DNA from: Lachnoclostridium sp. UBA739
Lineage (GTDB): Bacteria > Bacillota_A > Clostridia > Lachnospirales > Lachnospiraceae
Length of the DNA stretch: 7,838 bases
NCBI GenBank assembly: GCA_002297865.1
Contig: DBKX01000015.1
Span: 1,816-9,653 of the forward strand
Reading direction: 5' to 3'
A model generated the notes under the pieces. It saw only the letters and a list, made by a program, of their open reading frames with translations, was not told the DNA's origin and searched no databases. Shown piece by piece: positions 1 to 6,344 of the stretch (position 1 is the stretch's first letter; the number at the start of each line of letters is the position of its first letter). Both the position numbers and the translations under genes were made by a program.

Positions 1-1
1 A

Positions 2-526
2 CTTGATAAGGAAAGCGTAAGAGCAAGGGCAGAGCAGGCATTAAGAGATGTTGGACTTAGTGAAGCATTTTACGAATTATCACCATTTGAACTTTCAGGA
101 GGGCAGAAACGACGTGTAGCGATTGCAGGAGTTCTTGCTATGGAACCGGAAGTTTTAATATTGGATGAGCCAACCGCAGCACTTGATCCATTGGGTAAAG
201 AGGAAATCTTAGAACTAGTTAAGCGTTTACAGAATGAAAAGAAGATTACAGTAATTCTCGTTTCACATAGTATGGAAGATGTGGCAAAATATGTAGACCG
301 CTTAATCGTTATGAACCATGGAGAAGTGGCTTACAACGATACACCTAAGAAAGTCTTTAAACAATACAAAGAGCTAGAAAAAATGCATTTAGCAGCGCCT
401 CAGATTACCTACATCATGAACGGCTTAAAGGAAATAGGAATACCAGTATCAACAGATGCAACTACAGTAGCTGAGGCAAAAACTGAAATTCTGAATTGGG
501 CAAAAGGTGAGGGATTGATACTATGA
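2..526 (+). CDS. ecfA2: Energy-coupling factor transporter ATPase, EcfA2 type (5' truncated by window edge)
   Basis: This is the C-terminal 174 residues of an ABC ATPase that powers vitamin or metal uptake with EcfT and exchangeable substrate-binding S components. The reading frame is open from base 2, so the gene starts upstream; Walker A and the Q-loop lie outside. Visible in order (numbered from base 2) are the signature LSGGQ at 31-35 followed by KRR, Walker B VLILDEP at 51-57 with the catalytic Glu56, a D-loop ALDP, and the switch His89 in VSHSMED. A C-terminal extension of about 75 residues follows, as in EcfA proteins. The stop overlaps the ecfT start (ATGA), indicating translational coupling. 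EcfA2 rather than EcfA1 is chosen because the gene directly precedes ecfT and carries the FELSGGQKRRVAIAG signature region; family-level confidence is high, paralogue choice somewhat lower. Confidence 0.93.
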   Translation, partial: LDKESVRARAEQALRDVGLSEAFYELSPFELSGGQKRRVAIAGVLAMEPEVLILDEPTAALDPLGKEEILELVKRLQNEKKITVILVSHSMEDVAKYVDRLIVMNHGEVAYNDTPKKVFKQYKELEKMHLAAPQITYIMNGLKEIGIPVSTDATTVAEAKTEILNWAKGEGLIL

Positions 527-1332
527 TAAGAGATATAACAATAGGACAGTACTATCCAGCAGATTCATTGATTCATCGTTTAGATCCAAGAGTAAAATTA
601 TTTGGGACATTGCTATTTATCATTTCCTTGTTTACCTTTAAAAGCTTTTCAGGTTATGTAGTAGCAATCACATTCCTTGGTGCAGTCATTAAAATATCGA
701 AGGTGCCTTTTGGTTACATTATAAAAGGGTTAAAAAGTATCTTTATGATTATGCTATTTGCTGTAGTATTTAATGTATTCTTTGCTACAGGAGAACACGT
801 GTTATTCGAATACGGAATCATACAGATAACAGTTGAAGGTCTTCGAAATGCTGCATTTTTGGGAATTCGACTGATTTTACTTGTGATTGGTTCTTCTCTT
901 ATGACATATACTACGACACCAACACAGCTTACAGATGCCATTGAAAAGGTGTTAGGACCATTAAATAAGGTGAAAGTACCAGTTCATGAAATCGCAATGA
1001 TGATGTCAATTGCCCTTCGATTTATTCCAATTCTAATGGAAGAATTAGATAAGATTATGAAGGCACAGACAGCTCGTGGAGCAGATTTTGAAAGCGGAAA
1101 ACTTGTGGAACGAGTAAAAGCATTAGTACCTATTTTAGTGCCATTATTCATATCAGCATTTCGTCGGGCAAATGACTTAGCAATGGCTATGGAGACTCGA
1201 TGTTACCGTGGTGGAACAGGGAGAACGAAGATGAAACCGCTGACTTATAAGAGACTTGACTTTTACGGTTACAGCACAGTTGTGATATATTTTATGCTAG
1301 TGGTATTAGTTGGAAGGACTTTCTACATTTAG
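523..1332 (+). CDS. ecfT: Energy-coupling factor transporter transmembrane protein EcfT
   Basis: This is the integral membrane scaffold of the ECF transporter; it couples ATP hydrolysis by the EcfA pair to movement of the S component. The product has 269 aa, normal for the family. Hydrophobic segments cover roughly residues 25-55, 70-90, 108-128 and 248-266. The two cytoplasmic coupling-helix motifs are visible as ARG at 184-186 (AQTARGADF) and TRC at 225-227 (METRCYRGGTGRT); these dock into the ATPases. The N-terminal 'LDPRVKL' near residue 20 is also typical. The start is set by the ATGA overlap with the ATPase gene and by AGGTGAGG at 505-512. The neighbours match the usual ecfA-ecfT-truA order. 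No S component lies nearby, which fits a shared (group II) ECF module. Confidence 0.96.
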   Translation: MIRDITIGQYYPADSLIHRLDPRVKLFGTLLFIISLFTFKSFSGYVVAITFLGAVIKISKVPFGYIIKGLKSIFMIMLFAVVFNVFFATGEHVLFEYGIIQITVEGLRNAAFLGIRLILLVIGSSLMTYTTTPTQLTDAIEKVLGPLNKVKVPVHEIAMMMSIALRFIPILMEELDKIMKAQTARGADFESGKLVERVKALVPILVPLFISAFRRANDLAMAMETRCYRGGTGRTKMKPLTYKRLDFYGYSTVVIYFMLVVLVGRTFYI

Positions 1333-1349
1333 TGATGGAGGTTTAATAC

Positions 1350-2105
1350 ATGAAACGAGTTATGCTTGTTGTGGCATATGACGGAACCAATTATTGTGGA
1401 TGGCAGGTGCAGCCAAATGCTATCACTGTGGAAGGAGTCATTAATCAGAAACTTTCAGAACTTCTGAAAGAGGAGATTAAGGTAATAGGGGCAAGCCGTA
1501 CCGATTCTGGTGTTCATGCCCTTGGAAATGTTGCAGTATTCGATACGGAAGCAAGAATTCCAGGAGAAAAGGTTAGCTACGCTCTTAATCAGCGTCTTCC
1601 AGATGACATACGAATTCAAAAGTCAATGGAAGTAGCACCTGATTTCCACCCAAGATACTGTAAGTGCTGGAAAGAGTATGAGTATCGCATCTTCAATGCA
1701 GAATTTGCGAACCCTATGGAAAGACTGTATTCTTACTTTGTTTATAAAAGACTAGATATAGAAGCAATGAGAAAAGCTGCAGCATATCTGGTAGGTGAAC
1801 ATGATTTTAAGAGTTTTTGTTCCACAGGAACACAGACTGAAACAACGGTACGAACTGTGTTTGGAATTGATGTGGTTAAACAAGATAAAGTTATCACCAT
1901 TAAGGTTCGTGGAAATGGTTTTTTATATAATATGGTTCGTATTATTGTTGGAACTTTGGTACAAGTAGGTCTTGGTTTCTATGAGCCAGAACGCGTCAAG
2001 GAAATGCTTGAAGCCGAGGATAGAACAGTTGCAGGGCCCACAGCACCTGCATGTGGTTTACGATTAAATGAAATTTTTTACGATGTGGATAAAAATTGTG
2101 GATAA
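1350..2105 (+). CDS. truA: tRNA pseudouridine(38-40) synthase TruA
   Basis: The enzyme isomerises uridines 38, 39 and 40 in the anticodon arm of many tRNAs to pseudouridine. The product has 251 aa, in the usual bacterial range of about 245-270. The N-terminal motif YDGTNYCGWQ (residues 10-19) and the catalytic loop ASRTDSGVHA (48-57) with nucleophile Asp52 are intact. HDFKSFCSTG near residue 151 and a GNGFLYNMVR segment near 190-199 are also characteristic. The ATG is placed by GGAGG at 1337-1341. The gene follows ecfT by 17 nt and is probably co-transcribed with it. No terminator is visible after it; the next promoter starts 4 nt beyond its stop. Confidence 0.97.
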   Translation: MKRVMLVVAYDGTNYCGWQVQPNAITVEGVINQKLSELLKEEIKVIGASRTDSGVHALGNVAVFDTEARIPGEKVSYALNQRLPDDIRIQKSMEVAPDFHPRYCKCWKEYEYRIFNAEFANPMERLYSYFVYKRLDIEAMRKAAAYLVGEHDFKSFCSTGTQTETTVRTVFGIDVVKQDKVITIKVRGNGFLYNMVRIIVGTLVQVGLGFYEPERVKEMLEAEDRTVAGPTAPACGLRLNEIFYDVDKNCG

Positions 2106-2109
2106 ACTA

Positions 2110-2138
2110 TTGACAGAAAAATATTGTTGTCGTATAAT
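2110..2138 (+). promoter_or_regulatory. Consensus sigma-A promoter for rplM-rpsI
   Basis: A perfect TTGACA (-35, 2110-2115) and perfect TATAAT (-10, 2133-2138) are separated by exactly 17 nt. The site lies 4 nt after the truA stop and about 130 nt upstream of rplM. A promoter this strong fits the high expression demanded by ribosomal protein genes and separates rplM-rpsI from the ecf-truA unit. The predicted transcription start is near 2145. Confidence 0.93.
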
Positions 2139-2144
2139 ATTTAA

Positions 2145-2266
2145 CTGTGACATGTTGTCCGATTATATGGAATATGGTGAAAAAATACTGAATCCAATGC
2201 CCCGGTTAAGGTATTTTAACATATATAGAAAGATTTTTTGAGATAGTAATTCAAGGAGGTTAACCC
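2145..2266 (+). promoter_or_regulatory. Structured 5' leader of rplM, probable L13 autoregulatory leader
   Basis: About 120 nt of untranslated leader lies between promoter and rplM start. By eye it can fold as a two-step hairpin: TATATG (2164-2169) with CATATA (2220-2225), an asymmetric internal loop, then AAAATAC (2182-2188) with GTATTTT (2211-2217), closed by a 22-nt loop containing CCCCGG. A competing small hairpin pairs GTTAA (2205-2209) with TTAAC (2216-2220). GGTTAA (2204-2209) can also pair with TTAACC (2260-2265), directly after the ribosome binding site. Firmicutes are known to carry an L13 leader that mediates autoregulation by the ribosomal protein. Position and shape fit, but I have not matched it to a covariance model. 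Confidence 0.6.
2253..2260 (+). promoter_or_regulatory. Ribosome binding site fixing the rplM start
   Basis: AAGGAGGT lies 6 nt before ATG 2267. It rules out the second in-frame Met codon at 2279 (residue 5), which would be 18 nt from the site. Its 3' flank TTAACC can pair with the upstream leader, so this site is the likely control point for L13 autoregulation. Confidence 0.85.
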
Positions 2267-2707
2267 ATGAAGAGTTTTATGGCTAGCGCATCCAACATCG
2301 AAAGAAAATGGTATGTTGTAGATGCTCAAGATCAAACATTAGGTCGTCTTTGCTCAGAAGTTGCAAAGGTTTTAAGAGGAAAAAATAAACCAACTTATAC
2401 ACCACACATGGATTGCGGTGATAACGTAATCGTTATCAATGCTGATAAGATTAAAGTTACAGGTAAGAAATTAGATCAGAAGATTTACTACCGTCACAGC
2501 GAATATGTTGGTGGAATGAAAGAAACAACATTAAAAGAAATGATGGCTAAAAAACCTGAAGATGTTATTACTCTTGCAGTTAAAGGTATGCTTCCAAAAG
2601 GACCTTTAGGAAGAAGCATGATTAAAAAATTACATGTTTATGCAGGACCAGAACATGATAATGCAGCTCAAAAACCAGAAGTGTTAGAACTTCAAAAAAG
2701 ATATTAA
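2267..2707 (+). CDS. rplM: 50S ribosomal protein L13
   Basis: L13 is an early-assembling protein of the large ribosomal subunit that binds 23S rRNA. The product is 146 aa, close to the usual 142-148. The N-terminal [20 protein letters not shown] and the family signature around residues 107-128 ([13 protein letters not shown] followed by KKLHVYAG) are all present. The gene has its own consensus promoter and long leader upstream and is followed 26 nt later by rpsI, the standard rplM-rpsI operon. Regulation by its own product through the leader is likely. No anomalies are seen. Confidence 0.98.
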   Translation: MKSFMASASNIERKWYVVDAQDQTLGRLCSEVAKVLRGKNKPTYTPHMDCGDNVIVINADKIKVTGKKLDQKIYYRHSEYVGGMKETTLKEMMAKKPEDVITLAVKGMLPKGPLGRSMIKKLHVYAGPEHDNAAQKPEVLELQKRY

Positions 2708-2717
2708 TTTGGGGTTG

Positions 2718-2725
2718 AAAGGAGG
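2718..2725 (+). promoter_or_regulatory. Ribosome binding site supporting the TTG start of rpsI
   Basis: AAAGGAGG lies 8 nt upstream of TTG 2734. There is no ATG or GTG in frame at a suitable distance, and the residues that follow ([14 protein letters not shown]) are the conserved S9 N-terminus, so the TTG is the real start. Confidence 0.85.
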
Positions 2726-2733
2726 AAATAACA

Positions 2734-3126
2734 TTGGCTAGTGCAAAATTTTATGGAACAGGTAGAAGAAAAAGCAGTATTGCTAGAGTATATTTAGTAC
2801 CAGGTACAGGTAAAGTTACTATCAATAAAAGAGATATGGATGAGTACTTCGGTCTTGAAACATTAAAATTAGTTGTACGTCAACCATTGGTTGCTACTGA
2901 AACAACAGAAAAATTTGACGTTTTAGTTAACGTTCACGGTGGTGGATTCACAGGTCAGGCTGGTGCTATCCGTCACGGTATCTCCAGAGCTTTATTACAA
3001 GCTGATGCAGATTACCGTCCAGTATTAAAGAAAGCTGGTTTCTTAACAAGAGATCCTCGTATGAAGGAAAGAAAGAAATACGGTTTAAAAGCAGCTCGTC
3101 GTGCACCACAGTTCTCCAAGAGATAG
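2734..3126 (+). CDS. rpsI: 30S ribosomal protein S9
   Basis: S9 belongs to the head of the small subunit; its C-terminal tail reaches toward the P-site tRNA. The product has 130 aa, the standard length. [14 protein letters not shown] at the N-terminus, the family signature [19 protein letters not shown] at about 69-87, and the basic tail [17 protein letters not shown] ending in the invariant SKR are all seen. Translation begins at TTG with a strong upstream AAAGGAGG. The gene is second in the rplM-rpsI operon and is followed by an intrinsic terminator about 47 nt after the stop. Confidence 0.98.
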   Translation: MASAKFYGTGRRKSSIARVYLVPGTGKVTINKRDMDEYFGLETLKLVVRQPLVATETTEKFDVLVNVHGGGFTGQAGAIRHGISRALLQADADYRPVLKKAGFLTRDPRMKERKKYGLKAARRAPQFSKR

Positions 3127-3172
3127 TTTTTGGAACGGAACGGTATACGAGAAAAGTTTATATCGGATATGG

Positions 3173-3213
3173 AAACCCCTTTGTGGCTTTGGCTACAAAG
3201 GGGTTTTGTTTTA
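3173..3213 (+). terminator. Rho-independent terminator of the rplM-rpsI operon
   Basis: AAACCCCTTTGT (3173-3184) pairs perfectly with ACAAAGGGGTTT (3195-3206), a 12-bp stem extendable by G-C and G-U pairs to leave a 6-nt loop. The 3' side continues as a T-rich run (TTTTGTTTT, 3204-3212). The A run on the 5' side of the stem could also give weak termination on the other strand, but no gene approaches from that side. Confidence 0.95.
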
Positions 3214-3244
3214 AGTCTATTATCAAATTACAAGGAGATTTTAT

Positions 3245-4438
3245 ATGAAACCAAACTACAAGAGTACCATGTACGCCTGTTTTATCGGTTACATTGTTCA
3301 GGCTATTGTAAATAATTTTATACCATTGCTTTTCCTTACATTCCAATCTACATATGAAATTCCCATTACCAAGATAACGTTTTTAGTTACCTTTAACTTT
3401 GGAGTTCAGTTATTGGTGGATTTGGTTTCACCAGGGATTGTTGATAGGGTCGGATATCGAATTTCAATTATAATTGCACACATTATGGCTACTGCAGGAT
3501 TTGTATCGTTAGTGATTCTGCCAGAAATGTTTTCAGACCCTTTTACTGGATTAATGGTATCAGTTGTAATTTATGCCGTTGGCGGTGGGTTGCTCGAAGT
3601 TTTAGTAAGCCCTATTGTAGAAGCTTGTCCTAGCGATAATAAAGAAGCTGCTATGAGTTTATTGCATTCCTTTTATTGTTGGGGACACGTTGGAGTTGTT
3701 TTCGTTTCAACTGTATTCTTTACATTAGCAGGGATAGAAAATTGGAAGATACTTGCGTTAATTTGGGCGTTGATACCTTTCTGTAATGCCTTTTTCTTTG
3801 TGAAAGTACCAATAGGCAGTCTTTTGGAAGAGGGAGAGAGCAGTTTATCTTTAAAAGAATTACTTAGCAACGGAACCTTCTGGTTGATGGTAGTACTAAT
3901 GGTTTCTGCAGGTGCCAGTGAGCAGGCAGTGAGCCAGTGGGCATCAACATTTGCAGAGATGGGATTAGGAGTAAGTAAGACCATTGGTGATTTGACCGGA
4001 CCGATGTTTTTTGCAACTATGATGGGATTATCTAGAGCCCTATATGGAAAAATGGGTGAGAAGCTGAATTTACAGAAAGTACTTTTAGGAAGTGGCATTC
4101 TGTGTATTACAAGCTATCTTTTAATAAGCTTTTCATCTTTACCAGCAGTTGGGTTAATTGGGTGTGGAATATGCGGTTTTTCAGTAGGTATACTTTGGCC
4201 AGGAACATTTAGTATGTCATCTGCACAGATAAAACGAGGTGGGACTGCTATGTTTGCTTATTTGGCTTTGGCAGGAGATTTGGGCTGCTCCCTGGGACCT
4301 ACTGTGGTGGGAAGCGTTTATGGGATGGCAGGAGATAACTTGAAGATTGGAATCGTTGCAGCAATCATATTTCCAATTCTATTTACTTTGTTTTGTGCTA
4401 TAATACATTTGAAAAATAAAAATTTGTTTGAAGATTAA
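3245..4438 (+). CDS. MFS transporter, fucose permease-like (FHS-type)
   Basis: This 397-aa inner-membrane protein has about 12 hydrophobic helices, the normal size for a major facilitator permease. The loop 2-3 signature is recognisable as DRVGYR (67-72). LLHSFYCWGHVGVV (139-152) resembles the helix 5 region of fucose/glucose-galactose permease relatives. The central cytoplasmic loop is at about 190-210, and the second half includes GPMFFATMMGLSRALYGKMG (252-271), a degenerate copy of the same motif. The ATG follows AAGGAGA (3232-3238) by 6 nt. No convincing promoter is seen between the upstream terminator and this gene. A nitroreductase gene begins 33 nt after the stop with no terminator between, so the two are probably co-transcribed. 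Substrate (sugar, drug or metabolite) cannot be assigned. Confidence 0.88.
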   Translation: MKPNYKSTMYACFIGYIVQAIVNNFIPLLFLTFQSTYEIPITKITFLVTFNFGVQLLVDLVSPGIVDRVGYRISIIIAHIMATAGFVSLVILPEMFSDPFTGLMVSVVIYAVGGGLLEVLVSPIVEACPSDNKEAAMSLLHSFYCWGHVGVVFVSTVFFTLAGIENWKILALIWALIPFCNAFFFVKVPIGSLLEEGESSLSLKELLSNGTFWLMVVLMVSAGASEQAVSQWASTFAEMGLGVSKTIGDLTGPMFFATMMGLSRALYGKMGEKLNLQKVLLGSGILCITSYLLISFSSLPAVGLIGCGICGFSVGILWPGTFSMSSAQIKRGGTAMFAYLALAGDLGCSLGPTVVGSVYGMAGDNLKIGIVAAIIFPILFTLFCAIIHLKNKNLFED

Positions 4439-4458
4439 TGGATGAGCTACAGGATTAG

Positions 4459-4465
4459 AAAGGAG
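4459..4465 (+). promoter_or_regulatory. Ribosome binding site choosing the nitroreductase start
   Basis: AAAGGAG precedes ATG 4472 by 6 nt. An in-frame ATG 30 nt upstream (4442) has no ribosome binding site and would add ten residues (SYRIRKEKI and the first Met) ahead of the conserved family N-terminus, so 4472 is preferred. Confidence 0.85.
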
Positions 4466-4471
4466 AAAATC

Positions 4472-4987
4472 ATGAAAGAAACATTGATGGATTTAAAGAC
4501 AAGAAGAAGCTGCCGTAGTTACAAAGAAGAGCAGATTAAGGACGAAGAATTAAATGCAGTATTAGAAGCCGGGATGTATGCACCTACTGGAATGGGAATG
4601 CAGTCACCTATTATGATTGTGGTACAAAAGCCAGAGGTAATAAAAAAATTATCTGCTATGAACGCAGAAGTTATGGGAACTACCAGTGACCCGTTTTATG
4701 GAGCTCCAACTGTTATTATTGTATTAGCAGATAAAAAACGCGGCACATATAAGGAAGACGGAAGCCTTGTACTAGGCAATCTTATGAATGCTGCCCATGC
4801 TGTAGGATTGGGGTCTTGCTGGATACATCGTGCAAAGGAAGTGTTTGAAAGTGAAGAAGGTAAGGCACTTCTAAAAGAATGGGGTATTGAAGGAGATTAT
4901 GAAGGCATAGGACATTGTATCCTTGGATATGCAATTGAGGAAGCACCAGCAAAACCAAGAAAAGAGAACTATGTAGTAAGGGTTTAG
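4472..4987 (+). CDS. Nitroreductase family FMN-dependent oxidoreductase
   Basis: The 171-aa product belongs to the nitroreductase fold, soluble FMN enzymes that form homodimers and reduce nitro groups, quinones or other electrophiles with NAD(P)H. The N-terminal FMN-phosphate motif RRSCRSY (11-17), APTGMGMQSP (37-46), the central GNLMNAAHAVGLGSCWI (102-118) and C-terminal LGYA (151-154) with KPRK (161-164) are all visible. Its length matches the short clostridial subfamily. It follows the MFS gene by 33 nt and is likely in the same transcript. The physiological substrate is unknown; pairing with a permease would fit uptake or export of a redox-active compound, but this is only inference. No terminator is evident behind it; the next promoter begins 33 nt after the stop. 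Confidence 0.92.
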   Translation: MKETLMDLKTRRSCRSYKEEQIKDEELNAVLEAGMYAPTGMGMQSPIMIVVQKPEVIKKLSAMNAEVMGTTSDPFYGAPTVIIVLADKKRGTYKEDGSLVLGNLMNAAHAVGLGSCWIHRAKEVFESEEGKALLKEWGIEGDYEGIGHCILGYAIEEAPAKPRKENYVVRV

Positions 4988-5020
4988 ATAGATGAATGTG
5001 CAAAGCGATAGAATTATGGT

Positions 5021-5049
5021 TTGACAGAGAAATGGTAATATGTTACTAT
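5021..5049 (+). promoter_or_regulatory. Strong extended -10 promoter for the 31-aa peptide gene
   Basis: TTGACA (5021-5026) is followed after 17 nt by TACTAT (5044-5049), preceded by TGT that supplies an extended -10 (TGn). The predicted start point is near 5056, about 29 nt ahead of the small ORF, so the leader is short. The -10 lies inside an inverted repeat. Confidence 0.82.
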
Positions 5050-5050
5050 T
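5031..5050 (+). promoter_or_regulatory. Inverted repeat over the -10, candidate operator
   Basis: AATgGTAA and TTACtATT flank the centre TATG, giving arms with 7 of 8 positions complementary. The 20-bp size and position over the -10 are typical of a site for a dimeric repressor. No regulator gene is seen in the window, so the protein that might bind is unknown. Confidence 0.45.
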
Positions 5051-5084
5051 TAATTTGGAAAGAAAAGGAAACGGAGGGGAAGTC

Positions 5085-5180
5085 ATGAACTGTTTGGGAT
5101 ATACGCCTATTTGCAGCAGCAGTGGTCTGTCAAAATGTTACAAACTCGCATTTGGACGGGGATACTGCGCTCTTTTTTAG
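5085..5180 (+). CDS. Small cationic four-cysteine peptide, 31 aa, unknown function
   Basis: ATG 5085 follows the strong ribosome binding site GGAGGGG (5073-5079) by 5 nt and opens 31 codons ending in TAG. The peptide has Cys at 3, 10, 18 and 28, basic residues Lys17, Lys20 and Arg25, no acidic residues, a serine run at 11-13, several glycines, and aromatic residues at 6, 19, 23, 27 and 31. There is no signal peptide, no double-Gly leader and no strong transmembrane stretch. It has its own promoter, a possible operator upstream and an intrinsic terminator downstream, so it is a complete monocistronic unit. I do not recognise the family. Possible roles include a disulfide- or metal-binding small protein, a secreted or modified bioactive peptide, or a cysteine-sensing leader peptide; none is established. 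The well-formed signals argue for real expression, but coding is not proven. Confidence 0.6.
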   Translation: MNCLGYTPICSSSGLSKCYKLAFGRGYCALF

Positions 5181-5229
5181 GAAATGTCAAAACAGATATG
5201 ATTTACCAATAAAGAGAACCAGGTCTCCA

Positions 5230-5269
5230 AGGAACATGAAGTAAGATAGCATGTTCCTATTTTATTTTT
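5230..5269 (+). terminator. Rho-independent terminator of the small peptide unit
   Basis: AGGAACATG (5230-5238) pairs perfectly with CATGTTCCT (5250-5258) around an 11-nt loop, followed by ATTTTATTTTT (5259-5269). It lies 49 nt after the 31-aa ORF and closes that transcription unit. Confidence 0.9.
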
Positions 5270-5296
5270 GAAATAAATGAGAAGGAGACAAATACT

Positions 5297-5368
5297 ATGA
5301 AGAATAAAATCAGAAGAAACATAACACTAGAATACATATTTCGGTTCATGCTATTTATACGAAAGTAG
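5297..5368 (+). pseudogene. 23-codon basic ORF, possible 5' relic of a membrane transporter gene
   Basis: ATG 5297 is preceded by AAGGAGA (5282-5288) at 8 nt, a near-ideal ribosome binding site, but the frame closes with TAG after 23 codons. The encoded segment has seven Lys/Arg, one Glu and a hydrophobic second half (YIFRFMLFI). The pattern RRNITLEYIFRF resembles, from memory, the extreme N-terminus of a clostridial MFS transporter group, which continues into a first helix; here that continuation is missing and no homologous frame follows. There is no promoter between the terminator ending at 5269 and this ORF. I favour a deletion remnant; a genuine small basic peptide is the alternative. 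Confidence 0.35.
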
Positions 5369-5383
5369 AATACTGTTAAAAAC

Positions 5384-5414
5384 TGGACATAAAGTATAGT
5401 ATGTATGATATAAT
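5384..5414 (+). promoter_or_regulatory. Extended -10 promoter for the acyltransferase operon
   Basis: A perfect TATAAT (5409-5414) is preceded by TGA, giving an extended -10. TGGACA (5384-5389) matches the -35 consensus at five of six positions with a long 19-nt spacer, which an extended -10 tolerates. The predicted start is near 5421, about 32 nt before the GNAT start. Confidence 0.7.
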
Positions 5415-5437
5415 GAAAGAAGCAAATGAGAAGAGAT

Positions 5438-5444
5438 GGAGGGG
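5438..5444 (+). promoter_or_regulatory. Ribosome binding site choosing the GNAT start
   Basis: GGAGGGG lies 8 nt ahead of ATG 5453. An earlier in-frame ATG at 5426 would translate through this site, has no ribosome binding site of its own and sits only a few nt after the predicted transcription start, so 5453 is preferred. Confidence 0.85.
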
Positions 5445-5452
5445 CTACTAAC

Positions 5453-6325
5453 ATGAAAGAGTTTATATTTCATAAGAGTTATCAAAGTAATATAAAACTG
5501 CGGAGAGGATTTAATAAGTTAGTAGAGAAAACATTTTGTCTGAATTTCGAGAACTGGTATCAGCATGGATATTGGAAAGACCAATTTAACCAGTACACAC
5601 TATTTGATGGAGAAGAAGCTGTTTCCAATGTGTCAGCATACACTATGGATTTTGATTGGAATGGAAATGAGAAACATGTTGTTCAGTTTGGTGGAGTTGC
5701 AACTGACGAACAGTATCGAAAACAAGGATTAAATCGCAAAGTGTTAGAAGTGGCAATAAAAGATTCTGAGGACAAAGTCGAGGACATCTTTTTACTTGCG
5801 AATCATACAGTAGTAGATTTCTATCCAAAGTTCGGGTTTCATCGTTGCAGGCAGTGGCAGTGCTCCAAAGACGTATATATCACAACAGAGAGCAAAGTAG
5901 TATCAGTTTCTATGTCAGACAAACAGAATTGGAAGGACATCGAAGAGGCAGTAATGAATAGTGTAAGCAACAGTGCATTGGAGATGAAACGAAATCCTGA
6001 ATTAATTATGTTTTATCTAACGCAATATATGCAGGAAAATGTATATTATATAGAAAAGCTGAATACATATGTGGTTGCAGAGATAGAGGAAAATGAGCTT
6101 ACTCTGTCACAAGTTTTTGCACCAGAAGTAATTGATTTGGATAAGGTTTATGAGGCATTTGGCAAGGAGATAAAGCATGTCAAACTAGAATTTACACCGC
6201 TTAATCCAGAATCTTATGTTCAGACTGAGATTCTGGACCCAGATGATAACTTGTTTGTTATGGGCAAGGATGTAGAACTGTTTGAAAAACAAAAGGTTAT
6301 GATACCTATATTAGCGCATACATAA
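5453..6325 (+). CDS. GNAT family N-acetyltransferase with C-terminal extension
   Basis: The 290-aa cytosolic protein transfers an acyl group, normally acetyl from acetyl-CoA, to an amine on an unidentified acceptor. The N-terminal half (to about residue 145) is a GNAT domain: strand VVQFGGVAT (76-84) leads into the CoA-pyrophosphate loop YRKQGLNRKV (88-97), with ANHTVVDFYPKFGFHR (116-131) giving the usual C-terminal YxxxGF motif. The other half (about 155-290) lacks an obvious CoA loop but shows a mixed strand pattern (YVVAEIEENELTLSQVFA) and may be a second, degenerate GNAT-like domain, as in longer two-domain members. It is the first gene of an operon with a 59-aa membrane protein and a condensation-type acyltransferase. 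Substrate cannot be assigned. Confidence 0.85.
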   Translation: MKEFIFHKSYQSNIKLRRGFNKLVEKTFCLNFENWYQHGYWKDQFNQYTLFDGEEAVSNVSAYTMDFDWNGNEKHVVQFGGVATDEQYRKQGLNRKVLEVAIKDSEDKVEDIFLLANHTVVDFYPKFGFHRCRQWQCSKDVYITTESKVVSVSMSDKQNWKDIEEAVMNSVSNSALEMKRNPELIMFYLTQYMQENVYYIEKLNTYVVAEIEENELTLSQVFAPEVIDLDKVYEAFGKEIKHVKLEFTPLNPESYVQTEILDPDDNLFVMGKDVELFEKQKVMIPILAHT

Positions 6326-6344
6326 TCTGTTAGGAGGAATTTAT

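Noticed and set aside
3132..3143. Short tandem GGAAC repeat after rpsI
   Set aside because: Only two and a half units of five bases; no sign of function.
3189..3223. Possible promoter for the MFS gene (TTGGCT with TATTAT)
   Set aside because: The spacer would be 23 nt and the -35 falls inside the terminator loop, so it is not convincing.
3130..3315. Forward frame of 61 codons between rpsI and the MFS gene
   Set aside because: It reads straight through the perfect terminator stem, starts at a non-ATG codon without a ribosome binding site, and overlaps the well-supported MFS start in another frame.
3673..4098. Reverse-strand frame of 141 codons inside the MFS gene
   Set aside because: It is antisense to a gene with clear family motifs; the translation shows no recognisable domain and no upstream signals.
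4442..4471. Upstream ATG as the nitroreductase start
   Set aside because: There is no ribosome binding site before it, and the extra residues precede the conserved N-terminus; ATG 4472 has an excellent AAAGGAG.
5128..5192. Direct repeat TGTCAAAA at 5128-5135 and 5185-5192
   Set aside because: Eight bases in AT-rich DNA, only two copies, one inside the small ORF; expected by chance.
5257..5454. Reverse-strand frame across the intergenic region
   Set aside because: It is an AT-rich, low-complexity hydrophobic translation that overlaps a terminator, a promoter and the small ORF, with no ribosome binding site of its own.
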